This document shows, piece by piece, positions 37,324 through 46,309 of a stretch of 64,000 nucleotides of DNA. Each line of letters starts with the position of its first letter. The first letter of the stretch is position 1. The notes beneath the pieces were generated by a model. It was not told where the DNA came from. It saw only the letters and a list, made by a program, of their open reading frames with translations, and did not search any database. Source of the stretch: Rhizobium leguminosarum. GTDB taxonomy: Bacteria; Pseudomonadota; Alphaproteobacteria; Rhizobiales; Rhizobiaceae. The DNA lies in NCBI RefSeq assembly GCF_001679785.1, contig NZ_CP016286.1, forward strand, positions 4,350,501-4,414,500. Reading direction: 5' to 3'. The position numbers and the translations under genes are program-made.

Positions 37324-38400
37324 ATGACGACGATATCGCAATCGGTCCGGAATTTCGAGACCTGGCTGGCCGGTGAACTCGGCGACGATCTCGTCAAGGA
37401 CGATCTCCGAAAGAAGCATGAGAAGATGCGGAGCGACGATTTCGTCTTCCTGCGCGCCACCTATTGGCGCTGGTGCGAGATCATCCTCGATATCTGCCGA
37501 GAACTGACGGGCGCGCCTCAGGTGCTGGCGATCGGCGACACGCATCTGGAGAATTTCGGCACCTGGCGCGATGTCGAGGGCCGGCTCGTCTGGGGCGTCA
37601 ATGATTTCGATGACGCAGCGGTGATGCCCTATGCGCTGGATCTCGTTCGCCTTGCGGCAAGCGCTGTGCTGGCCCGCGGCGGTGACGGTCCCTCGGTTCG
37701 CATGATCGGCGAATTGATCTTGAGCGGCTATCGCAGGGGCCTTGAAAATCCGCTGCCCGTCATCCTCGAGCGCGACCACAAATGGCTGCGCAAGGCGCTG
37801 CTGCTGCCGAATTCCGAACGCCGGGAATTCTGGGAGAAATACGAAATGCTGCAGCCCGGCAAGAAGCCGGCACCACCAGCCTATGTCAAGGCGCTCGCAG
37901 ACGCGCTGCCGTTCAGGTCAGGATCCTTCGTGGCGAAGCCGCGCAGCGGCGGCACCGGCAGCCTCGGCCGGCCGCGTTTCGTCGCCTATGCCGAATGGCA
38001 GGGTGGGCCGGTGCTGCGCGAGGCAAAGGCGCTGGTGCCGTCCGCCTGGTCGCTTCGCCACAGGCCGCGGGATGTGGCGATCCATGCAAGCGAGATCGCC
38101 AATGGGCGGGCGCGCTCAGCCGATCCTCACTATCGGGTCTCCGGCCGCATCCTCGTGCGCCGGCTCTCGCCGAACAGCTGCAAGGTCGAAATCGACCGAC
38201 ACCCCGAGATCCTGCTTTCGCCGACGATGCTGGAATTGATGGGCTTCGAGATCGCCAATTGCCATTCCGACGATGCGGCAGCGGTTGCGGCGATCCTGAA
38301 GGATTTGCAGGTGCGGGGAAACGACTGGCTGCACGAGGCGGCAAGGGCCGCGGCATCGAGCGTCAGCGTCGAGCAGAAAGCCTATGCGCGTGCCGGCTAA
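37324..38400 (+). CDS. DUF2252-family protein
   Basis: 358 residues. The conserved core is GDTHLENFGTWRDVEGRL and VWGVNDFDDAAVMPYALDL, which mark DUF2252, a family with a kinase-like fold and unknown substrate. No signal peptide. It stands alone, convergent with the DUF1513 operon. Confidence 0.88.
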   Translation: MTTISQSVRNFETWLAGELGDDLVKDDLRKKHEKMRSDDFVFLRATYWRWCEIILDICRELTGAPQVLAIGDTHLENFGTWRDVEGRLVWGVNDFDDAAVMPYALDLVRLAASAVLARGGDGPSVRMIGELILSGYRRGLENPLPVILERDHKWLRKALLLPNSERREFWEKYEMLQPGKKPAPPAYVKALADALPFRSGSFVAKPRSGGTGSLGRPRFVAYAEWQGGPVLREAKALVPSAWSLRHRPRDVAIHASEIANGRARSADPHYRVSGRILVRRLSPNSCKVEIDRHPEILLSPTMLELMGFEIANCHSDDAAAVAAILKDLQVRGNDWLHEAARAAASSVSVEQKAYARAG

Positions 38401-38416
38401 AACTCTGCTTGCGTGA

Positions 38417-39496
38417 TTAGATCCGCACGATGTGCTGATCCCAGGCGACGTCGCTGCGGGTCGAAAGGAAATCGCCATCATAGGAGGAAACGGCAAATCC
38501 GCTTCTTGCCGGCGCGATGCCTGCTGCATCCGGAACGGAAGTCTCGGCCAGCATCTTGCCCGTCCTTGCGTCGATGGTCACCGAGGCGCCGCCCTTCGGC
38601 GAGGTGATGCCGACGAGACCTTCACTGCGATTGACGGCGATCGCCCCGACGTAATTGACAAGCCTGCGCGTCGTCTCCTCCGGCAGGTCGATGAAAGAGA
38701 GATCCTCGCCCTTGGCGAAATGGCCGACAAGCGGCGGCAAATCCTTGCGGTGACCTTCATACTGGCAGGCGAACCAGATGCGGCCGGCGCCATCGAGATC
38801 GACGTGGCGGGTGGAGAGTTCTGCCCATTCCGCCGGCAGCACATGTTTTTCGACCAGCGCACCGGTCGCCGCATCGATCAGCGCCAGCGACGGCTGCATC
38901 TCTCCGAGATTGAGCTTGGTGCGACCGAAATCCGGATGCGTCTCGATGCCGCCATTGGCGACGATGAGCAGGCGTCCGTCGTCGGAAACGGTCATGTCGT
39001 GCGGACCGATGCCGTAGGTCTCGAATTCGCCGATGCGGGTGAAGCGGTCGGTAGCGTCGTAGAGGCCGATCATGCCGCGATTGCCGTCGAAGTCGTTCTC
39101 GCTGGCGTAGAGCAAACGGCCGTCTGGAGAGAAGGCGCCGTGGCCGTAGAAATGCCGGTCTTCCCTGGAGCTGATGACGATCGGCTCGCTTTTGTTCCAG
39201 GGATCGAAGATCATCGCATAGGTGCCCGGCCGGCGCGCGAAGGCGACAGTCTTGCCGGTGCTGGCGCTGAAGGCCATGCCGTGGGCGCGGGCGGGAAGCG
39301 CCACCTGATCGACGATCTCGCCGCGCTCGGTCACGGTCGCAATGGCAAAGGAGCCGTCGGCTGCCCGAATGCCCGAGGCATAGACCGCATCAGTCCGCTC
39401 CAGCGCCATCAGCGACTTTGGCGTCAAGGTGGCAAGAAAGCCGAGCCCCGCTGCCTTGACGAAGCTGCGTCGGTTGATCGCGGCACTTTGCATCAT
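38417..39496 (-). CDS. DUF1513-family periplasmic protein, Tat-exported
   Basis: 359 residues from the ATG at 39496 (GGAG upstream). A twin-arginine signal (INRRSFVKAAGLGFLATL) precedes a beta-propeller-like protein with repeated HGAFSPDGRLLYASEND and DMTVSDDGRLLIVANGG elements. DUF1513 proteins occur with imelysin and di-haem oxidoreductase genes in iron-linked operons. It is the last gene of a four-gene minus-strand run with four bases between it and the imelysin stop. Confidence 0.88.
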   Translation of the reverse strand: MMQSAAINRRSFVKAAGLGFLATLTPKSLMALERTDAVYASGIRAADGSFAIATVTERGEIVDQVALPARAHGMAFSASTGKTVAFARRPGTYAMIFDPWNKSEPIVISSREDRHFYGHGAFSPDGRLLYASENDFDGNRGMIGLYDATDRFTRIGEFETYGIGPHDMTVSDDGRLLIVANGGIETHPDFGRTKLNLGEMQPSLALIDAATGALVEKHVLPAEWAELSTRHVDLDGAGRIWFACQYEGHRKDLPPLVGHFAKGEDLSFIDLPEETTRRLVNYVGAIAVNRSEGLVGITSPKGGASVTIDARTGKMLAETSVPDAAGIAPARSGFAVSSYDGDFLSTRSDVAWDQHIVRI

Positions 39497-39500
39497 CGTC

Positions 39501-40604
39501 TCAATCTCCGTCCGAAAAGGAAAAGCCGGCCGAAAGGCCGATGGCTGCGCCATATTCGTCGCTGATCCGGGTGATCAGGTCGCGGCTTTCGGCAAGCAGC
39601 GTATCGAGCTTGGCCTTCTCCGCATCGCTTGTGGCGACGTCGATATCGGGATTGAGCTTCGGCACGCTGTCGAGCAGTGATTTGAAATCCTCGTCGATCG
39701 AGGCGGCGATCGGCTGTTTATCCGGTGGCAGAAGCTCGGCCATGCCGGCCTTCTGCCAGAGCGTGCGCAGGCCCTCCAGATTGGCGGCCATCGATTTCCA
39801 GGTGTTCTTGGAGCGCCAGTAGATCGCCATACGCGGCCGTGGCGCGGTGTCCTTGCCCTTGTAGAATTGCTCCAGCCGCTGGTCGCGGACATTCTCCGCG
39901 CCATGGACGAGAATGCCGAGCAGCGCGGTCACCGCTTCCTTGTTGTCCATGAAATCATTGCTCTGCGGCCCTGGATGTTTCCAGCTCGCCTGCACGCCGT
40001 CGGGCTTTTCCCAGGCGGCGACGACTTCGCCGGCTTCCCGCTGGATATTGCCGGCGACCGCCTCGCCGTAAAGGCAGCGGAAGCTGCCTTTCTGCCCGAT
40101 GAGATCGTTGGAGCCATTGCCGTAGAGCACGTATTCCAGCGCCGTCAGGCCCTGCAGCGCAACGCTCTTGCCGGCGATCGCATCGACCGTCGCATCCTTT
40201 GGATCGGCCTTGGCGATCAGCGCCTGCACCTGCTTGAGGCCGACGCCCTTGCGGTCGGGATAAAACAGGATGTGCTCGAAGAGATTGTCCTGGATAACAG
40301 GCCCGGTCTGGACGATCTCGATGATCGACCAGTAGCGGATCGTGTCGTCGAAGGCGGATTTCGCCTTGTCGAGCGTCTGCTGCGTGCCGTCGGCGCAAAG
40401 ATCCTTCATCGCCGTCGTCAGCCGGGCGGCCGATTGCTGCATGTTGCGATAGCCGGGACGGATCACCTCGTCGACGGCGCGCTGCATGACGGCGGGAACG
40501 GCATCCTCGTTCAGCCCTGCCGGGGGAGTGGCCGTCTGGGCGGCCGCGGATGTCGCGAGGCCGATCAGAGTAAGGCAGAGCAGGGGGTGCCAAAGGCGCA
40601 TCAA
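39501..40604 (-). CDS. Imelysin-family (M75) exported protein
   Basis: 367 residues. Signal peptide MMRLWHPLLCLTLIGLATSAAAQ. The imelysin fold is shown by RYWSIIEIVQTGPVIQDNL and GLTALEYVLYGNGSND, where the usual GxHxxE is modified to GLTALE (His replaced by Thr). It belongs to the IPPA-like branch. It overlaps the di-haem oxidoreductase gene by four bases. Probable role: periplasmic iron or haem binding. Confidence 0.85.
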   Translation of the reverse strand: MMRLWHPLLCLTLIGLATSAAAQTATPPAGLNEDAVPAVMQRAVDEVIRPGYRNMQQSAARLTTAMKDLCADGTQQTLDKAKSAFDDTIRYWSIIEIVQTGPVIQDNLFEHILFYPDRKGVGLKQVQALIAKADPKDATVDAIAGKSVALQGLTALEYVLYGNGSNDLIGQKGSFRCLYGEAVAGNIQREAGEVVAAWEKPDGVQASWKHPGPQSNDFMDNKEAVTALLGILVHGAENVRDQRLEQFYKGKDTAPRPRMAIYWRSKNTWKSMAANLEGLRTLWQKAGMAELLPPDKQPIAASIDEDFKSLLDSVPKLNPDIDVATSDAEKAKLDTLLAESRDLITRISDEYGAAIGLSAGFSFSDGD

Positions 40605-42139
40605 AGTGACTCCAGGAATGTAATCAGGGCCGCCCTGTCGTCCTTCGGCAGGGAGGAGAAAGCGTTGCGGGCCTTTTCAGCTTCGCCGCCATGCCAGAGG
40701 ATCGCTTCGGTGAGGCTCCGCGCACGGCCGTCATGCAGGAAAAAGCTGTGTCCGCTGACAGTCCGGGTCAGTCCTATACCCCATAGCGGCGGCGTGCGCC
40801 ATTCACGTCCGCTTGCAAGGCCGACCTGCTGCCCGTCGGCAAGCCCGTCGCCCATGTCGTGCAGAAGAAAGTCGGAATAGGGCCAGATCAGCTGGAAGGA
40901 CTGCGCTTTTTCTTGCGTATCCCGCCGGGTGACGAATTTAGGCACGTGACAGGAAATGCAGCCGCTTTCGTAAAAAATCCGCTTGCCCTGCAGCGTCTCA
41001 GGGAAACTCGCCTTGCGCCGCGCCGGAACGGCAAGATTTCCGGAATAGAAGGTGACGAGGTCGAGAATGGGACCCGGCGCTTCTTCTGCGCCCAGCCGTT
41101 TCTGCACCCCGGTCGGCATATCAAGGCATTTCTCTTCCGCCTTGGTGCAATCGCCTTGCGCATTCGGCTGATCGGGCGTCGAGATGCCGATATCGTTGGC
41201 GAAGGCATCGGCACTCTGGTCGCGCACCGTGGCGTTCTGCGCCTTCCAGCCGAAACGACCGAGCGTGATCTTGCCGCCGCGGTGGTCGCGCACCACCGCT
41301 GCCTTGCCGGAGATGCCGTCGCCGTCAGCATCATCAGGATCGGCATGGGCAAGGATATCGGCCTCGGGAATGGCCTCGATCAGTCCGAGGCCGATCATCG
41401 CCGAGGCGACACGCGGCGAAATCGTCGTCGCGGGATCGAGCGGCCCATAGCCAAGGTTCGTCACCGCATAACTCGGCCGGCGCAGCGATACGGTCTCGCC
41501 GTCGCCAAGCGTCACCCTCTCGTCGCGGTAGCAGATCGCCATCTTGCCTTCAGCGGCAAGCCCGGGAACGGCAAGGTCCTGCAACTGATGGCCGTAGACC
41601 GGATCGGGAAAATTGACGATATCGGCACTCGCGACCGCCTTTTCTTCCTCCGGCGTCGTGGCGGCGCGGGAAAGCCGCAGGAACATCGAGGTGGCGCTCG
41701 GGCCTCCCTCCGGCGGTTTGCCGCGGCCGTCATTGACATGGCAGCTCATGCAGGAGCGGGCGTTGAACAGCGGCCCAAGACCATCGGAAGCCTGTGTCGA
41801 GGAAGGAGCGGACACCCAGAGCTTGCGGAAGAGCGCATTGCCGAGCTTGAAATTCTGCTCTTCCTCGAAGGGGATGTTCGCCGAAATATGCGAGAAGCTG
41901 TCTTCGGTGACGGGATCGATCGAGGTTGTCGCACCCGCCTGCATGGCTTCGTATTGTTCGGCCTTGGAAAAATCCGCTGTCGGCCGCGTCACATCGGCGA
42001 CGCGTTTCAGATCGGCCTCGGAGAGGTCGGTGCGTTTGCTCGGCAGATCGAAACCGGCGGCGATGCTCGCGGAAAAACCGGCAAGCGTTGCGCAGAGCGT
42101 TGCGCTGGCAAAAAATCGGCGGGCCGGGGCATGCGACAT
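40601..42139 (-). CDS. Di-haem oxidoreductase/peroxidase-like (DUF1111)
   Basis: 512 residues. Two CxxCH haem sites: CMSCHVNDG near residue 132 and CISCHVPKF near residue 395. Signal peptide at the N-terminus (RFFASATLCATLAGFSASIAA). These proteins (sometimes named thiol oxidoreductase or IrpB) occur beside imelysins in iron-linked operons. The gene is 47 bases after the first imelysin and overlaps the second. Confidence 0.9.
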   Translation of the reverse strand: MSHAPARRFFASATLCATLAGFSASIAAGFDLPSKRTDLSEADLKRVADVTRPTADFSKAEQYEAMQAGATTSIDPVTEDSFSHISANIPFEEEQNFKLGNALFRKLWVSAPSSTQASDGLGPLFNARSCMSCHVNDGRGKPPEGGPSATSMFLRLSRAATTPEEEKAVASADIVNFPDPVYGHQLQDLAVPGLAAEGKMAICYRDERVTLGDGETVSLRRPSYAVTNLGYGPLDPATTISPRVASAMIGLGLIEAIPEADILAHADPDDADGDGISGKAAVVRDHRGGKITLGRFGWKAQNATVRDQSADAFANDIGISTPDQPNAQGDCTKAEEKCLDMPTGVQKRLGAEEAPGPILDLVTFYSGNLAVPARRKASFPETLQGKRIFYESGCISCHVPKFVTRRDTQEKAQSFQLIWPYSDFLLHDMGDGLADGQQVGLASGREWRTPPLWGIGLTRTVSGHSFFLHDGRARSLTEAILWHGGEAEKARNAFSSLPKDDRAALITFLESL

Positions 42140-42186
42140 TTCAGGGTCCGGGCCGCTCCGGCTTTCGAAGCGGCCCGCCTTTTTGC

Positions 42187-43464
42187 TTATTGGAAGACGG
42201 CGTTAGGATTATCCAAGCTGTCGGAACCTTCAAGCTGAACCGTGCCGAGATCGAGTGTGGCAATAACGCGCTGCACCGATTTCGTCTGGTCGATTAGCCC
42301 GTCGATGGCGGCCTGGACGACGGCGTTGCCGTCCTTGTTGCCTTCGCCGATCATCTGATCGTACTTTTCGACCGTCTCGCCGCGCTTTGCCATGGCATTC
42401 ATCGCATCAAGCGTCTTGTTGAGCTTGCCTTCCACTTCGGCATCGAGCGCCTTGTCCTTGGCGGCCACCAGATCATGCAGCGACGGGCCGCTGAGCTTGG
42501 TGCCGTCGACGCGGGTATAGTTGCCGGTATAGGCGGCAGCGATGCCGATCGCATCGTTGAGATGCGAGTTGTAGGTATTGTCCGAGAAGCAATCATGCTC
42601 TTCTTCCGGATCGTGCAGCAGCAGGCCGAGCTTCATGCGCTCGCCGGCAAGCTCGCCGTAGGACAGCGAACCCATGCCCGTCAGGATCGCCACGAGGCCG
42701 GCCTTCGGATCGGCTTCGACGTTCTTCGTCGCAGCACCATCCGGCTTCCAGTTGTCGGTCATTTCTTGCAGGTCGGAAACCAGCAGGGTGGAGGCGGACT
42801 TCAGATATTCGGCGCGGCGGTCGCAATTGCCGTGCGTGCAGTTCTTGAGGTCGTAATCCGTTGCCGGACGATCGCCGGCGCCGGGGCCCGTGCCGTTCAG
42901 ATCCTGACCCCAGAGCAGGAATTCGATGGCATGGTAGCCGGTCGCGACATTGGCTTCGATGCCGCCGGCCTCGGCCAGCGTGCCGGAGAGGAATTCCGGT
43001 GTCAGCTTGGAGGCGTCGACATCCTTGCCGTCGATCTTGATCGTCTTGTTGGCGATGACATTTGCCACATAGAGAGAATTTTCGTCGCTCTCGGTGCCGT
43101 AGGAGGCATCGACATAGTCGATCAGGCCTTCATCGAGCGGCCATGCGTTGACCCTGCCTTCCCAGTCGTCGACAATCGGATTGCCGAAGCGATAGACTTC
43201 CGTCTGCTGGTAGGGGACGCGCGCCTTGATCCAGGCGTCCCTGGCCGCCTTGAGCGTCGCATCGGTCGGCGCCTTCAGAAAGGCGTCAATCGCAGCGTCG
43301 AGCGCCTTGGCCGTCGTCAGTGAGTCCTCGTATTTCGCATGCGCCACATCGGCATAGTGTTTCACCACGCTGGCAGCATCGGTCGCGGCATGCGCGGGAA
43401 GGGCGAGCAGGGCGGCGGGGGCGATCGCCAGCACGGCTGCGCGGAATTTGCGGTTGAGCTTCAT
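42187..43464 (-). CDS. Imelysin-family (M75/IrpA-like) exported protein
   Basis: 425 residues. Signal peptide MKLNRKFRAAVLAIAPAALL with cleavage after ALPAHA. It has the canonical GYHAIEFLLWGQD (GxHxxE) and the GAGDRPATDY motif, plus a matching repeat half in the C-terminal bundle. This is the IrpA-like branch thought to bind iron at the cell surface. It heads the four-gene operon. A RIME-like element (43496-43598) lies 31 bases upstream of its start. Confidence 0.9.
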   Translation of the reverse strand: MKLNRKFRAAVLAIAPAALLALPAHAATDAASVVKHYADVAHAKYEDSLTTAKALDAAIDAFLKAPTDATLKAARDAWIKARVPYQQTEVYRFGNPIVDDWEGRVNAWPLDEGLIDYVDASYGTESDENSLYVANVIANKTIKIDGKDVDASKLTPEFLSGTLAEAGGIEANVATGYHAIEFLLWGQDLNGTGPGAGDRPATDYDLKNCTHGNCDRRAEYLKSASTLLVSDLQEMTDNWKPDGAATKNVEADPKAGLVAILTGMGSLSYGELAGERMKLGLLLHDPEEEHDCFSDNTYNSHLNDAIGIAAAYTGNYTRVDGTKLSGPSLHDLVAAKDKALDAEVEGKLNKTLDAMNAMAKRGETVEKYDQMIGEGNKDGNAVVQAAIDGLIDQTKSVQRVIATLDLGTVQLEGSDSLDNPNAVFQ

Positions 43465-43495
43465 GATCCTCTCCTGTGACGGATTTTCCGTCTAC

Positions 43496-43598
43496 CGCAT
43501 CGGCCCGAAAATCGGAATCGATTTTCGGAAAGCACGATGCGTCGATTCAAAGTGTTACAGCGTCCTTTGCGCGTCTGATAAGACGCGCGGCGCTGTAA
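43496..43598. repeat. Double-hairpin intergenic repeat (RIME-like)
   Basis: First hairpin 43496-43541 (CGCAT ... ATGCG, core identical over 28 bases to 3241-3268). Second hairpin 43555-43598 (TTACAGCG ... CGCTGTAA with inner GCGCGTCT-GATA-AGACGCGC). It sits between the imelysin start and the rest of the upstream region. Confidence 0.75.
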
Positions 43599-43748
43599 TC
43601 GGGCTTCGTCTCATCGCGCAAAAGCAAACTGGTGTCAAATTCTCTAGTTTGGATTGATTTTAAGAATGGACAGGCGCGGCTAACCGGTCATTTTTGAACG
43701 GCATTTGCTTGAAAAACGGGCATCTGCGTAGGCCTCCGCTAAACCGCG

Positions 43749-45038
43749 TCAACCCTTCCGCTGCATGCGGCAGAAGAAGAAGCCGTCGGTATCAGTGGAG
43801 GCGGGCGTCAGTGTCACCGTCAGGCCGTCGGAAGAGTGTGGACGCGGGGCGTCCTTTCCGAAGAGCTGATCCCAGGCAGGCAAGGCGCTGACGATCTGAA
43901 AATCAGGATTTTCGGCCGTGAAGCGGCGCGCCTGTTCCTCGTTTTCCTGAGGCAGGACCGAGCAGGTCACATAGATCAGATCGCCGCCTGATTTGACGAA
44001 GCCGCTCGCCTGCGCCAGCGCATCCCGCTGCTGGGCGGTGCGCTCGTCGAGGTTCTTCGCCGTCAGCCGCCACTTCGTATCGGGGCGGCGGCGCCACGTG
44101 CCGGTGCCGGTGCAGGGCGCGTCGACCAGCACCTTGTCGCAGCGTCCGGCAAGGGCGGAGAGCGCCCTGGCGTCGTCATGCACCTGGACATTGCGCGTGC
44201 CCGCCCGCTTCAGCCGCTCGATGATCGGCGCCAGCCGTTTGCGGTCGGCGTCGTAGGCGTGAACCTGTCCCTTGTTCTGCATGGCGGCTGCCATTGCGAG
44301 CGTCTTGCCGCCGCCGCCGGCGCAATAGTCGAGAACCTGTTCGCCGTCGTGGGCGAGCACCAGGTCGGCAACGATCTGCGATCCCTCGTCCTGAACTTCG
44401 AACCAGCCCTTCTGGAACGAAAGCTCAGCTGTCACGTTGGGAAGACGCGAGGCGCCTTCGCCGGCGGCAATCCGGATGCCGTAGCGGGCGATCTTCGCTG
44501 CATGCGCGTTGGCTCTTTCGAGCGCTTTGACGACTTTGTCGCGGGAGGCTTTGAGCAGGTTGGCGCGCAGATCGAGCGTCGGTCGGGCGGCGAGTGCCTG
44601 TGCCTCGGCGAGCCAGCCGGCGCCGAAGGCCTGTTCGAAGGAGGGTTGGACCCATTCGGGAATATCGCCGCGAATATGCGGTGGCGCATCATCGAGCGAG
44701 CGGCTTTGAAAGGCCGCAACGGCGTCGGCCGAAAGCGCCGGCGGCGCAAACTTGTCGTCCGCCAACTCAGTGGCAAGACTGTCTGATGTAAAACCCCATT
44801 GGCGGAACATGACGGCATGGGCAATGGCCGCAGCACTATCGTCATCCATCAGCCAGGCGTGGGAAAGCCGCATGCGCAGTGCGTCATAGACGATGTTGCC
44901 GATCGCAGCACGATCGCCGGAGCCGGCGAAGCGGTGCGCGAGGCCCCAGTCCTTCAGCGCGTCGGCGACGGGCCGCTTGCGGGCATCGATGTCCGCGAGC
45001 ACAGAAATCGCCCCTTCGAGGCGGCCGCCCAGACGCAT
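43749..45038 (-). CDS. rsmB: 16S rRNA m5C methyltransferase, RsmB-type
   Basis: 429 residues. N-terminal NusB-like helical region, then the Rossmann methyltransferase domain: VLDYCAGGGGKTLAMAA (SAM site), VDAPCTGTGTWRRRPDTKW and YVTCSVLPQENEEQ holding the two catalytic Cys residues. RsmB methylates C967 of 16S rRNA; in rhizobia related paralogues exist, so the exact cytosine is inferred. Confidence 0.92.
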   Translation of the reverse strand: MRLGGRLEGAISVLADIDARKRPVADALKDWGLAHRFAGSGDRAAIGNIVYDALRMRLSHAWLMDDDSAAAIAHAVMFRQWGFTSDSLATELADDKFAPPALSADAVAAFQSRSLDDAPPHIRGDIPEWVQPSFEQAFGAGWLAEAQALAARPTLDLRANLLKASRDKVVKALERANAHAAKIARYGIRIAAGEGASRLPNVTAELSFQKGWFEVQDEGSQIVADLVLAHDGEQVLDYCAGGGGKTLAMAAAMQNKGQVHAYDADRKRLAPIIERLKRAGTRNVQVHDDARALSALAGRCDKVLVDAPCTGTGTWRRRPDTKWRLTAKNLDERTAQQRDALAQASGFVKSGGDLIYVTCSVLPQENEEQARRFTAENPDFQIVSALPAWDQLFGKDAPRPHSSDGLTVTLTPASTDTDGFFFCRMQRKG

Positions 45039-45182
45039 TCACATGTCTCCTGTTGCCGTGGCGTGTGAACGATTAGCGCAAACGCGAGTGTCACGCAGTC
45101 AATTGTTCACAAGTCTCAACCGGGTGGTAACCGCGATTGACGGCAAGAGCAAGCGCCGCTTCCGGCGCAGTCAGTGGCGGCC

Positions 45183-45545
45183 TCAGCTGACGACCTGGTA
45201 GCAGACCTTCGCAGTGCCGGAGCTCACCATGCCGATATTCTGCGCGGCGGCGCGCGACAGGTCGATTACACGACCGCGGATGAACGGACCACGATCGTTG
45301 ATACGAACGACGACGGTGCGGCCATTGTTGCGGTTGGTGACCTTCACCTTGGTGCCGAAAGCAAGCGAACGATGTGCGGCAGTCAAGATGGCAGGGTTCA
45401 TACGTTCCCCGGAAGCAGTTTTGGAGCGAAGTGCGTACCATGAAGCACCGCCACAACCATTGCCAGCAAAACCTTCCGCCGGAAGCATGGAAGAACAGGC
45501 TGCAATAGTTACAGCGGCGACAATATAACGACGTATGTTCTTCAA
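45183..45545 (-). CDS. rlpA: Septal ring lytic transglycosylase RlpA-like protein
   Basis: About 120 residues from a TTG start at 45545, chosen because GAGGGATAC lies upstream and the next residues ([20 protein letters not shown]) form a signal peptide; a TTG at 45575 is the longest option. The double-psi beta-barrel is clear: [40 protein letters not shown] and [20 protein letters not shown]. No SPOR domain is present. RlpA cleaves or binds naked glycans at the septum. Confidence 0.85.
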   Translation of the reverse strand: MKNIRRYIVAAVTIAACSSMLPAEGFAGNGCGGASWYALRSKTASGERMNPAILTAAHRSLAFGTKVKVTNRNNGRTVVVRINDRGPFIRGRVIDLSRAAAQNIGMVSSGTAKVCYQVVS

Positions 45546-46307
45546 AACAGAGTATCCCTCAACTATTGAACTCAACGCCCTTGCAGGCGGCGGGGCTTAA
45601 ATCTGTGAAAAAGTGGCGAAAAAGTGCCGCGTCAGTTCACGGAGTATTACAATCTGTAACATTCGTGAGCGGGATGTCGGGATTCCGGGAAAGCGCGCCG
45701 CGCCGAAACGTGGAAAAAACCTAATAAAATCAGTTAAAATCCGAACGAATTTTCCGAAGGGATAGTTAACGCCATGGCGTTCACGAAAATCGCGAAAATA
45801 TTTTTCCGATTTCGCCATATTTACTGCCACATTTGGGCAAATTCAAAGGCCGTTAACCATAAGATGCGGCGAAAATTGTCCGGCCAAAGCGGGAAAGTAG
45901 GAATTTCCTACTCATTTTGGGTGAGCGTATCCGTCGCAAACAGGACTGAGTTCTATGAGAGCCTTTCCTGGTCAGGTTGCAGCATTCTGTAGGCTCAAAC
46001 GGAGTCGGATGGTCGACCGGCCGGCGCGCGTCGTAGCCCAGCTCTACGGCCAAGCCGGCCGGTCGATCAGCCGGCCCGATTCAGCCAACCCCCCGCAGAT
46101 TTGCGAGGCAAATCTGCAAGACTTAAGATCGCCGGACGCACTTGTCGCTTCGCCATGGCGAAGCGGTGCGGCCGGTAGGCCGGGCATCTTTCCGCCAGGG
46201 CAAAGGCGATCGGCTCGGACGTACCAAGAGGTATGCCCTTCGCCAATCGCCTTTGCCCTGACAAAAACCTGCTCCGGCAGAATGCTGCAATCTGACCAGG
46301 AAAGGCT
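45546..46307. other. 762-bp gene-free region with an AT-richer half and a hairpin element
   Basis: No coding sequence is credible here. The first 400 bases are less GC-rich than the flanks and include direct repeats GAAAAAGTGGC/GAAAAAGTGCC near 45606 and a CtrA half-site-like TTAACCAT at 45853. The remainder is filled by the terminal-repeat element at 45958-46309. Confidence 0.6.
45853..45860 (+). promoter_or_regulatory. CtrA half-site-like TTAACCAT
   Basis: TTAACCAT is the consensus half-site of the cell-cycle regulator CtrA in alphaproteobacteria. It lies about 310 bases upstream of the RlpA-like gene, far for a promoter-proximal site, so relevance is weak. Confidence 0.3.
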
Positions 46308-46309
46308 CT
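45958..46309. repeat. 352-bp element with 32-bp terminal inverted repeats and four hairpins
   Basis: The ends 45958-45989 and 46278-46309 are inverted repeats with one mismatch (AGAGCCTTTCCTGGTCAG at the start). Inside are four perfect hairpins: 46013-46025 with 46054-46066 (13 bp), 46095-46104 with 46108-46117 (10 bp), the 20-bp palindrome at 46146-46165 (CGCTTCGCCATGGCGAAGCG), and 46196-46210 with 46246-46260 (15 bp). No coding capacity. It looks like a non-autonomous mobile element or a folded RNA. Confidence 0.8.

Noticed and set aside
43599..43748. RirA (IRO) or Irr (ICE) box upstream of the imelysin operon
   Set aside because: The nearest TGA-N9-TCA match is TGA-TTTTAAGAA-TGG near 43654, which misses the right half. 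No TTTAGAA-N3-TTCTAAA pattern was seen. An iron box is not claimed.
45958..46309. CRISPR array
   Set aside because: The repeats here are inverted and nested, not direct and regularly spaced, and no cas genes are present.
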